Below, one piece after another: positions 1-8,481 of a stretch of DNA of 35,721 nucleotides (positions within the stretch are counted from its first letter, which is position 1; each line of letters opens with the position of its first letter). Below the pieces are notes generated by a model. It was not told the origin of the DNA. It saw nothing but the letters and a program-made list of their open reading frames with translations, and made no database searches. The stretch comes from Sulfurovum sp. 16-42-52 (lineage in GTDB: Bacteria; Campylobacterota; Campylobacteria; Campylobacterales; Sulfurovaceae): positions 1 to 35,721 of the forward strand of contig NCHB01000019.1 of the NCBI GenBank assembly GCA_002281755.1. The letters are read 5' to 3'. The position numbers and the translations under genes were made by a program.

Positions 1-64
1 TTCAAAGAAAAATAGCTAAAAATTAGAGAGTTTATTTTTTAGATGCTACAATATTTGAAATCAG

Positions 65-2119
65 ATGGATTCTTTGGGTTTTTCAGAGGGTTCAATTATC
101 AATTATCAATATATTTTTGCAGACCCCGATAACCAAGATGATATCATTGTTGAAGACTTCATCTCTTCACTCTCAGAATTAAGCGATGAAGAACTTCTCC
201 AAAAAGAGCAAATAGCTACTAAAGATCCGCTGGTTTCAGGGTACATGATCAGTGAAGACGGAAAAACGGCGATGATTGCAGCCAAGCGTTGTGCGATATT
301 GAACGAAAAAGAGTCCATCAATCTTGCGCTTATAGATGCAACAAAAAAAATACTCGACAAAGAGCATCTTGAAAGCGGATACGACTTTTATATCAGCGGT
401 GGCCCTGCCATCAATGCAGCATTGGTAAAAATTGCCAGTAAAGATGCTGCTATTTATTTGCCTATGGCACTTGGTGTGATGATTCTGATTTTATGGTTAT
501 TTTTTAGAAATATTTTAGGCGTGGTCATTCCTTTGATGATTATCTTAGGCGCTACACTCATCACGCTGGCAATACACCACTATTTGGGATTGAAGCTCAA
601 CAACTTTACGGTAAACATACCTTTATTTATTGCAGCAATCGGCATTGCAGATGCGGTGCATCTCTATATCGCATGGATACATAACAGGTACAAAAACCTC
701 TCCAATCATGATGCAATAGCAAAGGCAATCCGTCATAATATCATCCCCATGACACTGACCACCATCACCACTGCAATTGGTTTTATCACGCTTACCAACA
801 GTGAGATTGTCCCTATATCTTCTTTGGGATTGGCGATTGCCATCGGTTCGATTAGTGCTTTGATACTTACGGTGTTTTTGATTCCTGTGGTTTTATTGAT
901 TTTGCCTAAAAATTATCTGCCTAAAAACTTCATATTTTGCCAGCTTGACAGAAAAAATATATTTGATTACTCTGCATTTGTTATCCGTAACCATAAAAAT
1001 ATTATTGCACTATGTTTTGCGGCTTTGCTTCTTTCCTCTGTCGGGCTATTGTGGGTCAAGATGGACAGTAACAGCTTAAAATATTTTACAACTTCAGTAG
1101 ATGTTCGTCAGGCAGCAAACTTTACGATGCAGCATATCACTGGGCCTCAAAGTTATGAGATTATCATAGACTCACGCGTTGATGACGGCATTAAAGACCC
1201 CAAGTTTCTCTTGGAAGTGGAGCGCTTTTCACATGAGTTGCAAAAACACTATCCGGAGATACGCCATCTGAGCTCCCTTCTTGATATTATGAAAAGATTT
1301 CAAGATGTGATCAATCCTCTACACAGCAAAGATGACATGATTGGCAAAACAAAAGAAACAAATGCGCAATACTTATTATTGTATTCTCTATCGATTCCAC
1401 AGGGCATGGAGATAAACGATAAGATGGATATCAAACAGCGTCAACTACGCATGACAGCCCAATCAGACATAGTTGATTCTTCACGGACACTTGAAATGAT
1501 GACATGGATTGAGCAGTGGTGGAAAAATACTCCATACGAAGCACATGTTGGCGGACAAACCGCGATGTTTACACAAATGGAGATTTTGCTTACTCAGACA
1601 TTGGTTTATTCGCTAGGCGGAAGTCTTTTGATGATTGCACTGATTATGCTTTTTGTTCTTAAGAGTTTCAAGAAACTGCTTATCTTTCTAACCCCAAATT
1701 TATTCCCAATTGTATTTATGATTGGAATTACGGGGTGGTTAAATATCCCCATTGATCTTGGCATTGCCATTGCGTCAGCCATTATTCTCGGTCTTGCTGT
1801 TGATAACACCATCTATTACTTTACTCACTATTTTGAGTCTCAAAGAAAAGGGTTTAGTATGGCAGATTCTTTTGATGCCATACTCGATCATTCTGGCAGC
1901 GCAATGTTTTATACAACATTCATTTTATCGGGTGCATTTTTCACTTTTTTATTTAGTGATTTTATGCCCAATGTGCATTTTGCTTTCATGACTTTTTCTA
2001 CCCTAAGCATGGCACTGATTTCAGATATATTTCTCACCCCTTCACTGCTGACTTATTTCAGTAACTCTACTTCACAATGCTCACAAGATAGGCTTATGGA
2101 TGCAGAACTGATTGCTTAA
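65..2119 (+). CDS. RND/MMPL-family exporter, N-terminal part missing (probable 5'-truncated gene)
   Basis: Inner-membrane protein of the RND superfamily (MMPL-type), which uses ion gradients to move lipids or hydrophobic compounds. Seen: 684 residues with about eleven membrane segments, including the repeated RND transmembrane motifs around GIADAVHLY and GLAVDNTIYY, one in each half of the molecule. Family members normally begin with a cytoplasmic tail, a first membrane helix and a long periplasmic loop. Here the protein opens directly in the distal part of that loop, so TM1 and roughly 100 or more residues are absent. The frame is closed upstream by TGA at 56-58 and TAA at 17-19, and the ATG at 65 has no Shine-Dalgarno. 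The C-terminal half looks intact. I infer a 5' deletion or rearrangement, so the product is probably non-functional. An alternative is a deeper frameshift upstream of the window. Substrate unknown. Confidence 0.8.
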   Translation: MDSLGFSEGSIINYQYIFADPDNQDDIIVEDFISSLSELSDEELLQKEQIATKDPLVSGYMISEDGKTAMIAAKRCAILNEKESINLALIDATKKILDKEHLESGYDFYISGGPAINAALVKIASKDAAIYLPMALGVMILILWLFFRNILGVVIPLMIILGATLITLAIHHYLGLKLNNFTVNIPLFIAAIGIADAVHLYIAWIHNRYKNLSNHDAIAKAIRHNIIPMTLTTITTAIGFITLTNSEIVPISSLGLAIAIGSISALILTVFLIPVVLLILPKNYLPKNFIFCQLDRKNIFDYSAFVIRNHKNIIALCFAALLLSSVGLLWVKMDSNSLKYFTTSVDVRQAANFTMQHITGPQSYEIIIDSRVDDGIKDPKFLLEVERFSHELQKHYPEIRHLSSLLDIMKRFQDVINPLHSKDDMIGKTKETNAQYLLLYSLSIPQGMEINDKMDIKQRQLRMTAQSDIVDSSRTLEMMTWIEQWWKNTPYEAHVGGQTAMFTQMEILLTQTLVYSLGGSLLMIALIMLFVLKSFKKLLIFLTPNLFPIVFMIGITGWLNIPIDLGIAIASAIILGLAVDNTIYYFTHYFESQRKGFSMADSFDAILDHSGSAMFYTTFILSGAFFTFLFSDFMPNVHFAFMTFSTLSMALISDIFLTPSLLTYFSNSTSQCSQDRLMDAELIA

Positions 2120-2149
2120 GATGGTAAATATTTTTGTAACATCCATCTT
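2118..2149 (+). terminator. Weak hairpin at the end of the RND gene
   Basis: AAGATGG (2118-2124) and CCATCTT (2143-2149) form a perfect 7-bp inverted repeat with an 18-nt loop, overlapping the stop codon of the RND gene. No uninterrupted T-run follows, so it is at best a weak terminator. Confidence 0.3.
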
Positions 2150-2286
2150 GAGTTTGTTAATTTTGTAATGACAAAAAGCTAATACCCTTACTAAACCATA
2201 AAGCCCATACCAAACCTTTAAAGTGTATAATAAAAGAGTGTCACAACAGAATGTGCAGGATTTTAAGCCAAATCGTACTTTTTGGC

Positions 2287-2315
2287 TTGACCCGCGTGAT
2301 TTTTTGTGCTATAAG
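2287..2315 (+). promoter_or_regulatory. sigma70 promoter of the suf operon
   Basis: TTGACC at 2287-2292 and TATAAG at 2310-2315 are separated by exactly 17 bp, and TGC directly precedes the -10 box, giving an extended -10 element. Transcription would start near 2322, about 50 nt before sufB. A hairpin (AAGCCAAA at 2265-2272 with TTTGGCTT at 2281-2288) lies just upstream and runs into the -35 box. A second TATAAT at 2226-2231 lacks a partner -35 and may be a minor start. Confidence 0.7.
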
Positions 2316-2331
2316 TTAAATGAGACTAAAT

Positions 2332-2349
2332 TTATCCGAATAAGGATAA
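2332..2349 (+). promoter_or_regulatory. Palindromic candidate operator in the suf leader
   Basis: TTATCC (2332-2337) and GGATAA (2344-2349) form a perfect inverted repeat with a 6-nt spacer, roughly 10 nt downstream of the predicted suf transcription start and upstream of the sufB Shine-Dalgarno. The position fits a repressor site, for example of an Rrf2/IscR-type Fe-S regulator. That assignment is inference only; the arms are short and could arise by chance. Confidence 0.35.
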
Positions 2350-2371
2350 TGCATCATAAAAAGGATTGTAT

Positions 2372-3811
2372 ATGGCAAACGAAGGACTAGATAAAGCTGT
2401 CTCCGGCGAGTATGCGCTTGGTTTTGAGATAGATATCGAAACCGAAACCGTACCACCGGGGCTAGATAGAGGCACTATCGAATTCATCTCAAAGAAAAAA
2501 GACGAACCACAATGGATGTTGGATCTTCGTCTCAAAGCACTTGAAAAATGGTTCACGATGACCGAACCCCACTGGGCACACTTGGAGTATGAACCTATAG
2601 ATTACCAATCTATCTCTTACTTTTCAGCCCCCAAAGAGGGTCTCAATAGCCTCGATGAAGTCGATCCGAAGATACTCGAAGCGTACAAAAAACTGGGTAT
2701 CTCTCTTGAAGAGCAAAAACAACTCGCAGGTGTAAAAGTGGCGGTTGATGCGGTTGTGGACTCGGTGTCCGTCAAGACAACCTACTCTGAAGAGTTGCAA
2801 AAACACGGGGTTATCTTTTGTTCTATCTCAGAAGCCATCAAAGAGCATCCTGAACTCATTAAAAAATATATGTTCTCTGTAGTTCCTATGGCGGACAACT
2901 ACTTTGCAGCCTTGAACTCTGCGGTGTTTACCGACGGTACATTTGTTTACATCCCCAAAGGGGTTCGCTGTCCAATGGAGCTTAGCACCTACTTTAGGAT
3001 CAACGCGGTGAACACGGGGCAGTTTGAACGCACACTTATCGTTGCTGATGAAGGCTCGTATGTCAGCTACAACGAAGGGTGTTCTGCACCGACAAGAGAT
3101 GAACATCAGCTTCATGCAGCCGTAGTTGAGTTGGTCATCATGAAAGATGCAGAGATCAAATACTCTACCATACAAAACTGGTTCCCCGGAGATGAAAATG
3201 GCAAAGGTGGTATCTACAACTTCGTTACCAAACGCGCACTCTGCCAAGGCGATAACTCTAAAGTCTCATGGACACAGGTAGAAACGGGCTCTGCTATCAC
3301 ATGGAAGTACCCAAGCTGTATCCTAAAAGGTGACAACTCTGTGGGTGAGTTTTACTCGGTGGCTGTCACTACTTTGGCACAACAAGCAGACACGGGTACA
3401 AAGATGATACATCTGGGTAAAAACACCTCTTCCACCATCATCTCTAAAGGTATCTCCGCGATGAGAGGACAAAATACCTACAGAGGGTTGGTGAAGATCG
3501 GCGCCAATGCAACAGGTGCACGAAACTACTCTGAGTGTGATTCACTGCTCATAGGACCAAATTGTGGTGCACACACTTTCCCGTATCTTGAGTCCAAAGA
3601 CACACAAGGGCAGATAGAACACGAGGCCACAACATCAAAGATTAGTGATGAGCAGCTTTTTTACCTTCGTCAAAGAGGGATCAACGAAGAAGATGCCGTG
3701 TCCATGATCGTACACGGTTTTTGTAAACAAGTTTTCAGCCAACTTCCGATGGAGTACGCGGTTGAAGCCAAAGCATTATTAGAATTAACATTAGAAGGAA
3801 GCGTAGGATGA
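2372..3811 (+). CDS. sufB: Fe-S cluster scaffold protein SufB
   Basis: Central scaffold subunit of the cytoplasmic SufBCD complex, on which Fe-S clusters are assembled. Seen: 479 residues, close to the usual 470-495, ending in the highly conserved SufB core with [17 protein letters not shown] and EHEATTSK. Cys389 and Glu418 line up with the E. coli SufB residues Cys405 and Glu434 needed for sulfur transfer and cluster formation. The ATG at 2372 is preferred over an in-frame TTG at 2366, because AAAGGA at 2360-2365 then sits 6 nt upstream. The stop codon overlaps the sufC start (ATGA), so the two are translationally coupled. First gene of the suf operon. Confidence 0.97.
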   Translation: MANEGLDKAVSGEYALGFEIDIETETVPPGLDRGTIEFISKKKDEPQWMLDLRLKALEKWFTMTEPHWAHLEYEPIDYQSISYFSAPKEGLNSLDEVDPKILEAYKKLGISLEEQKQLAGVKVAVDAVVDSVSVKTTYSEELQKHGVIFCSISEAIKEHPELIKKYMFSVVPMADNYFAALNSAVFTDGTFVYIPKGVRCPMELSTYFRINAVNTGQFERTLIVADEGSYVSYNEGCSAPTRDEHQLHAAVVELVIMKDAEIKYSTIQNWFPGDENGKGGIYNFVTKRALCQGDNSKVSWTQVETGSAITWKYPSCILKGDNSVGEFYSVAVTTLAQQADTGTKMIHLGKNTSSTIISKGISAMRGQNTYRGLVKIGANATGARNYSECDSLLIGPNCGAHTFPYLESKDTQGQIEHEATTSKISDEQLFYLRQRGINEEDAVSMIVHGFCKQVFSQLPMEYAVEAKALLELTLEGSVG

Positions 3812-4566
3812 GTACAAATAGCATTATGACCATAGAAAATTTACAAGCAAAAATCGGTGACAAAGAGATACTTAAAGGACTAAATCTGCAACTTGAAGCA
3901 GGTAAAGTCCATGCCATCATGGGGCCAAACGGTGCAGGTAAATCAACACTCTCTAAAACACTCGTAGGACACTATGATGTGACCGTCACAGGCGGAGACA
4001 TCTTTTACAAAGGCAAAAGCATCAAAGAGATGGAAGCTGAAGAAAGAGCGCTAGAGGGCATCTTCCTTTCGTTTCAGCACCCTGTAGAGATTCCTGGAGT
4101 TAACAATGCTTACTTCTTACGCTCTGCGCTCAATGCAAAACGTAAACACGAAGGCAAAGAAGAACTCAACGCTGCGGAGTTTTTACGTCTGATGAGAGGT
4201 CACCTGGAAATGCTCGGCATGAAATCAGACATGATCAGCCGTTCACTCAATGAAGGTTTCTCAGGTGGAGAAAAGAAACGCAACGAAATCCTACAAATGC
4301 TCATCCTCGAACCTGAAGTGATCATCCTCGATGAGATAGACTCAGGTCTTGACATCGATGCGCTTAGAGCGGTCTCAGAGGGTATCAACAAGATGAAAGA
4401 CGGCAAACGCAGCTTTTTGGTGATTACGCACTATTCTCGTATTTTGGACTATATCAAACCTGATTATATCCATGTACTCAAAGACGGACGCATCATCAAG
4501 ACAGCTGGTCCTGAACTTGTAGCACAGCTTGAAGAACACGGATACGACACGATAGAGGAGGAATAA
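3808..4566 (+). CDS. sufC: Fe-S assembly ATPase SufC
   Basis: ABC-type ATPase that drives conformational change of the SufB-SufD heterodimer. Seen: 252 residues with Walker [10 protein letters not shown] (39-47), the Suf-specific signature FSGGEKKR starting near residue 151, Walker B VIILDE (171-176) and the switch His208 in VITH. No membrane segment, as expected for a soluble ABC protein. The start overlaps the sufB stop by 4 bases and the stop overlaps the sufD start by one base (TAATG), so expression of the three subunits is coupled. Confidence 0.97.
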   Translation: MSTNSIMTIENLQAKIGDKEILKGLNLQLEAGKVHAIMGPNGAGKSTLSKTLVGHYDVTVTGGDIFYKGKSIKEMEAEERALEGIFLSFQHPVEIPGVNNAYFLRSALNAKRKHEGKEELNAAEFLRLMRGHLEMLGMKSDMISRSLNEGFSGGEKKRNEILQMLILEPEVIILDEIDSGLDIDALRAVSEGINKMKDGKRSFLVITHYSRILDYIKPDYIHVLKDGRIIKTAGPELVAQLEEHGYDTIEEE

Positions 4567-5753
4567 TGAAACTCTCAACGCTCAAAAACATACAATTTGA
4601 AGAGATGGCAACACTCTTGCATGTTAAAGGAAGAGAGCAACTGCTTGAAAAGTTTTGCTCCCTTGGGTTGCCGGACAAAAAGAGTGAAGCTTACCGCTAT
4701 TTTGATGTGGAAAAACTCTTCGAGTCTGACTATACCGTTACCCCTGCACTACCTGGAGCAATCGGCATAGGCAAAAAAGTTGTCATCATTGATGGCGTGG
4801 TAAGCACTGCACCCAAAGGGCTTCGTATCTACTACAAAGAGTGTGAGTCAGCCGATATGGAGCATTTTGATCCGATGTATTTTCTGGGACATCTGCTTTC
4901 GCCGGTGATTATCAAGATAGAAGTGGATGGGGATGCTGAACTGGAAATAGAACACCACTTTACCAAGAGTAACAGTCTTGTGCCCTACCGTATTGTCTTG
5001 CACAATCAAGCCAATCGTCATGCGACTATCTATGAAAGTTTTATAGCTGATGACATCGAAAATACGCTGGTATTGTACGGTTACGATATGCATGTGGCGC
5101 AAGACTCTACCCTTAGAGTGGTAAAAATGCACAGTATGCCAGACAGTCGCTACGCGATGATCGCCTCACATAAAGTCAATGTCGCCAAACAAGCCAATGC
5201 GCTCATTAAAAGTTTTGATTTGGGTGGAGGTCAAGCGCTACAACTGATGAAGATAGAGCTCGACACCTATGCACATGTCGATGCAGCGCATCTTTTGTAT
5301 CTGAATAAAGACTCCAAGCGCGGTACGGTCTCTCAGATGATACACAAAGGGGAGCACTCTACTTCCAAACAAGAGGCAAAAAACATCTTAGATGGCAAAG
5401 CAAGAGGGATATTTGATGCGCTCATCAAGGTAGAACATTCAGCCAAATATAGCAAGGCAGAACAAAACTCAAAAGCGATTTTGCTTCATAAAGAGGCTTA
5501 TATGGCAGCCAAACCACAGCTTGAGATCTACATCGATGAGCTTGAAGCCAGCCACGGTGCTACGACGGGACAGTTGAGTGAAAAACAGCTGTTCTATCTG
5601 CAAAGTCGTGGTATCAGTTACACCGAAGCAAGGAAAATACTCGTCATCGCATTTGCCAACACGCTGATAGAGACAGTCAAAGACACCAGACAGCAAGAGC
5701 AGATCAAAGCTGCTTTTGAAGAAGTGTTTTACACCACACACCAAAGGGGTTAA
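4566..5753 (+). CDS. sufD: Fe-S assembly protein SufD
   Basis: Partner of SufB in the SufBC2D scaffold, implicated in iron entry. Seen: 395 residues, with the SufB/SufD-type beta-helix core and a typical C-terminus SHGATTGQLSEKQLFYL. His330 in the SHGAT motif corresponds by position in the motif to the functionally important SufD His360 of E. coli. Its length is slightly below the 420 or so residues typical of Enterobacteria, and the N-terminal region is poorly conserved, as is usual for SufD. Coupled to sufC by a one-base overlap and followed one base later by sufE. Confidence 0.95.
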   Translation: MKLSTLKNIQFEEMATLLHVKGREQLLEKFCSLGLPDKKSEAYRYFDVEKLFESDYTVTPALPGAIGIGKKVVIIDGVVSTAPKGLRIYYKECESADMEHFDPMYFLGHLLSPVIIKIEVDGDAELEIEHHFTKSNSLVPYRIVLHNQANRHATIYESFIADDIENTLVLYGYDMHVAQDSTLRVVKMHSMPDSRYAMIASHKVNVAKQANALIKSFDLGGGQALQLMKIELDTYAHVDAAHLLYLNKDSKRGTVSQMIHKGEHSTSKQEAKNILDGKARGIFDALIKVEHSAKYSKAEQNSKAILLHKEAYMAAKPQLEIYIDELEASHGATTGQLSEKQLFYLQSRGISYTEARKILVIAFANTLIETVKDTRQQEQIKAAFEEVFYTTHQRG

Positions 5754-5754
5754 G

Positions 5755-6177
5755 ATGAATATGGAAGAAACCGTAGCACGATACAAAGAGGATTTTGATC
5801 TTTTTCCTACAGCCGATGAAAAACTGGAGTATATTTTTGACTTAGGCAAAAAGCACACGACACTTTGCGATGAAGAAAAAAATGATGTAACCTATGTTCA
5901 TGGCTGTGCAAGCAATGCATGGCTCATGGGTGAATGTAAAGACGGTTTGCTATTACTCAGAGGTGAAGGTACTTCGGAGATGGCAAAAGGGATGTTGACA
6001 CTATTGTTAGACATCTTTGCCAACCGTCCAGTTGACGAGATACTGGGTTTTGATCCAGCTAAACTGCATGAGATGGGCATCGTAGAACTGCTTTCTCCTG
6101 TACGCCAGCAGAGTCTTGAAGCCTTTTTGAAAAAAGTCTATACCTATGCACAACAGTGCAAAGAGCAAGGAGCTTAG
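5755..6177 (+). CDS. sufE: Sulfur acceptor protein SufE
   Basis: Small cytoplasmic protein that takes persulfide sulfur from a cysteine desulfurase and hands it to SufB. Seen: 140 residues with the active-site loop YVHGCASNAWL. Cys51 is the predicted persulfide carrier, at the same position number as in E. coli SufE. Start chosen at the ATG at 5755, one base after the sufD stop; a second in-frame ATG lies at 5761. A longer reading frame upstream only overlaps sufD and is not needed. Its usual partner SufS is not encoded in this operon, so SufE must work with a desulfurase encoded elsewhere. Confidence 0.93.
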   Translation: MNMEETVARYKEDFDLFPTADEKLEYIFDLGKKHTTLCDEEKNDVTYVHGCASNAWLMGECKDGLLLLRGEGTSEMAKGMLTLLLDIFANRPVDEILGFDPAKLHEMGIVELLSPVRQQSLEAFLKKVYTYAQQCKEQGA

Positions 6178-6179
6178 TT

Positions 6180-6569
6180 ATGAGTGAACAAAGCATCACT
6201 GAAAAAATGGCAGAGGAAAAAAGAAAATTCCTCGAAAATCAGCCCACCGATGAGGGCATGAAAGAGATTATTATTGCTCATCTTAAAGAGATTTATGACC
6301 CCGAACTTCCTGTCAACATTTATGATTTGGGTCTTGTGTACAACATCGATGTATGGACAGATGAAGTCTCCATGCTTAAAAAAGCGAAGATCACTATGAC
6401 ACTCACTTCAGCGACCTGTTCTTTTTCTCAAGTCATTATTGACCTGGTCAAAAGCATCGCTTCCCGTCAAGAAGGGCTTGAGTCGCTTGAAGTTGATATC
6501 GTGTTTGACCCACCATGGGGACAAGACAGCATGAGTGATGATGCAAAACTGGCAATGGGATTGTTGTAA
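6180..6569 (+). CDS. sufT: SufT-like MIP18/DUF59 family Fe-S assembly factor
   Basis: Small protein of the MIP18/DUF59 family, which helps mature or deliver Fe-S clusters in bacteria using the Suf pathway. Seen: 129 residues with the family signature DPELPVNIYDLGLVY (40-54), a conserved strand MTLTSATC with Cys80, and a C-terminal DPPWGQDSMS segment. In many relatives the cysteine lies in a TxxGCP context; here it is SATCSF, an acceptable variant. The gene begins 2 bases after the sufE stop and is the last gene of the suf operon. It might instead be named a generic metal-sulfur cluster biosynthetic enzyme, but the context supports SufT. Confidence 0.88.
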   Translation: MSEQSITEKMAEEKRKFLENQPTDEGMKEIIIAHLKEIYDPELPVNIYDLGLVYNIDVWTDEVSMLKKAKITMTLTSATCSFSQVIIDLVKSIASRQEGLESLEVDIVFDPPWGQDSMSDDAKLAMGLL

Positions 6570-6573
6570 TATA

Positions 6574-6592
6574 TTTGTAACATTAATACAAA
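6574..6592. promoter_or_regulatory. Palindrome upstream of the cytochrome c peroxidase gene
   Basis: TTTGTA (6574-6579) and TACAAA (6587-6592) are perfect inverted arms with a 7-nt spacer, 18 bp upstream of a likely -10 box. The spacing and location suggest a regulator site. Which regulator is unknown; an oxidative-stress or redox regulator would fit the gene. Confidence 0.3.
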
Positions 6593-6609
6593 ATTAAGCT
6601 AAAGGGTAC

Positions 6610-6615
6610 TATACT
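6610..6615 (+). promoter_or_regulatory. Likely -10 box of the peroxidase gene
   Basis: TATACT at 6610-6615 lies 37 bp before the ATG. No good -35 box is seen at 16-18 bp, which is common for promoters in Campylobacterota. The downstream stretch 6621-6636 is an AT-rich Fur/PerR-like tract but too degenerate to call. Confidence 0.4.
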
Positions 6616-6651
6616 TAAAGGATAAAAATTATCATTTAAAAGGAAATATCC

Positions 6652-7674
6652 ATGAAACGTTCTGTATTACTTGCTACTACGTTGTGTCTTACTTCATTTT
6701 TGTCCGCTGCCCCATCCATCGCAGATACGGCTAAACAAAACGGTCTTGTGGCAATACCGCAAGATCACAAAGAACTTCTTAAACTAACTGACCCCAACAG
6801 CACCATCACACCTGAAACAGTAGAACTCGGTAAAAAGCTCTACTTTGAACCTAGACTCTCAAAAAGTGGTATCATCTCTTGCAACACTTGTCATAATCTT
6901 GGATTGGGTGGAGCAGACGGTGTGAGCGCAGCAGTAGGACACCAGTGGACTCCAAACCCGCACCATCTTAACTCACCGACTGTGTACAATGCGATGTTCT
7001 TTAAAGCACAGTTTTGGGATGGCAGAAGCCCGCATCTTGAAGATCAGGCACAAGGACCTATGCAGGCAGCACCCGAAATGGCAGCAGCACCTTCTCTTGT
7101 TGTAGAGAGAATCAACTCTATCCCTGCCTATGTTGAGGAGTTTAAAACAGCGTACGGCAAAGATGTCAAGATTGATTTTGAAACCATCACGGCTACTATA
7201 GGTATCTTTGAGAGAACTTTGGTGACACCTTCACGATTTGATGATTTTCTTAACGGTAAAGCGGACGCACTGAGTGATGCTGAGAAAAAGGGTCTTCAAA
7301 CTTTTATGGACAAAGGATGTGTATCATGTCATACAGGCATCGCACTTGGTGGTACGATGCAACCGTTTGAAGTAGCAGGAAAATACAAATTTGCCGCTGT
7401 AGGTGACTTCAAAGGTGATAAAAACGGTATGGTCAAAACACCGACACTTAGAAACATCACAGAGACAGCACCCTACTTTCATAACGGGGCTATCTGGAGT
7501 CTTGCTGATGCCGTTAAAGAGATGGGAAGCACACAACTGGGCATAGAGATAACTGATGAAGAAGCGGCACAGATTGTCACATTCTTCGGTGCACTTGAAG
7601 GCAGAAAACCAGAGATTACTTACCCGCAATTTCCTGCTAGTACAGCCACAACACCTAAACCTGACTTTAAATAA
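6652..7674 (+). CDS. Periplasmic di-heme cytochrome c peroxidase
   Basis: Reduces hydrogen peroxide to water in the periplasm with electrons from cytochrome c. Seen: 340 residues with an N-terminal signal peptide (basic MKR, hydrophobic core, Ala-rich cleavage region near residue 25) and two c-type heme sites, CNTCH at 77-81 and CVSCH at 223-227, in the N- and C-terminal domains typical of the CcpA/MauG family. The late motif KTPTLRNITETAPYFHNG is also characteristic. Length matches the 320-350 of bacterial peroxidases. The Shine-Dalgarno AAGGAA lies 8 nt before the ATG. A terminator follows directly, so it is monocistronic. MauG-like enzymes are an alternative, but the motif pattern favours the classical peroxidase. 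Confidence 0.95.
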   Translation: MKRSVLLATTLCLTSFLSAAPSIADTAKQNGLVAIPQDHKELLKLTDPNSTITPETVELGKKLYFEPRLSKSGIISCNTCHNLGLGGADGVSAAVGHQWTPNPHHLNSPTVYNAMFFKAQFWDGRSPHLEDQAQGPMQAAPEMAAAPSLVVERINSIPAYVEEFKTAYGKDVKIDFETITATIGIFERTLVTPSRFDDFLNGKADALSDAEKKGLQTFMDKGCVSCHTGIALGGTMQPFEVAGKYKFAAVGDFKGDKNGMVKTPTLRNITETAPYFHNGAIWSLADAVKEMGSTQLGIEITDEEAAQIVTFFGALEGRKPEITYPQFPASTATTPKPDFK

Positions 7675-7680
7675 CTTTCG

Positions 7681-7706
7681 AAGCCTCTTTTTTTAAGAGG
7701 CTTTTT
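7681..7706 (+). terminator. Rho-independent terminator of the peroxidase gene
   Basis: AAGCCTCTT (7681-7689) pairs perfectly with AAGAGGCTT (7695-7703) around a five-T loop, and the 3' arm runs into a T5 tract. It begins 6 bases after the peroxidase stop. Confidence 0.9.
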
Positions 7707-7809
7707 CTAAAAGACTTTTTTAAAATACATTCTTGCACTCTTCACTTTCATTACACATACTTTACACATAGGTTATCTAAACTTGATTCAAACATTTAAA
7801 GGAGTTTTT

Positions 7810-8397
7810 ATGACACATGTATTGATGGATTTACCTTTTGCTGCGGATGCTTTAGAGCCGTATATCTCCAGAGAAACACTGCAGTATCACCACGGCAAAC
7901 ATCATGCCACTTACGTGAACAATCTCAATAAGCTCATTGTCGGTACACCTTTTGAGGAGATGAGTCTTGAAGCCATCATCACCAGTAGCAGTGGGGGCAT
8001 CTTTAACAACGCAGCGCAGGTGTTTAATCATGATTTTTACTTTAATGGTATGAGCAATGCCAACACCATGCCTTCTGATAAAATGCTAGAGCTACTCACG
8101 AGAGATTTTGGTTCAGCCGAAGCATTTAAAGAGAAATTTATACAGATGGCATTGGGTCTTTTTGGCTCAGGATGGGTATGGCTCAGTATGAACAGTAACG
8201 GCGTGTTAGTACTTGAACCACACTCCAATGCGAGCAATCCTCTACTGAGTGGTCTCACGCCACTGCTTACCTGCGATGTGTGGGAGCATGCCTATTATAT
8301 CGACTACCGTAATGCCAGAGTGGACTATCTTGAAAAGTGGTGGACGCTGATCGATTGGGATTTGGTTTCTCGCAAACTTGAGGCTGCACAGCAGTGA
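7810..8397 (+). CDS. sodB: Superoxide dismutase, iron type
   Basis: Cytoplasmic enzyme that converts superoxide to oxygen and hydrogen peroxide. Seen: 195 residues, the usual FeSOD length, with metal ligands His27, His74, Asp156 and His160 (motifs YHHGKHH, FNHDFYF and DVWEHAYY). Gln70 in AAQVFNH is the position that typically marks the iron enzyme, and the protein lacks a signal peptide. The ATG at 7810 has AAAGGAG 7 nt upstream; an upstream in-frame TTG at 7783 is rejected because it lacks such a site. The product H2O2 could be handled by the peroxidase next door, though the two act in different compartments and are separated by a terminator. Confidence 0.95.
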   Translation: MTHVLMDLPFAADALEPYISRETLQYHHGKHHATYVNNLNKLIVGTPFEEMSLEAIITSSSGGIFNNAAQVFNHDFYFNGMSNANTMPSDKMLELLTRDFGSAEAFKEKFIQMALGLFGSGWVWLSMNSNGVLVLEPHSNASNPLLSGLTPLLTCDVWEHAYYIDYRNARVDYLEKWWTLIDWDLVSRKLEAAQQ

Positions 8398-8446
8398 GCC
8401 TCAGTACACTATAATGCTCTATTAAGTTGATTATAATCATTTGCTA

Positions 8447-8475
8447 TTGATTATTTTAAAGTATCGTGCTATAAT
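8447..8475 (+). promoter_or_regulatory. Strong sigma70 promoter of the helicase gene
   Basis: TTGATT (8447-8452), a 17-bp spacer and a perfect TATAAT (8470-8475) with a TGC extended -10. Transcription would begin near 8482, leaving about 206 nt of untranslated leader before the preferred ATG at 8688. A further TATAAT at 8410-8415 lies upstream and may act as a second start. Confidence 0.75.
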
Positions 8476-8481
8476 GTCGAA

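Noticed and set aside
2828-3247. Minus-strand open frame of 139 codons inside sufB
   Set aside because: Shadow of the conserved sufB coding strand.
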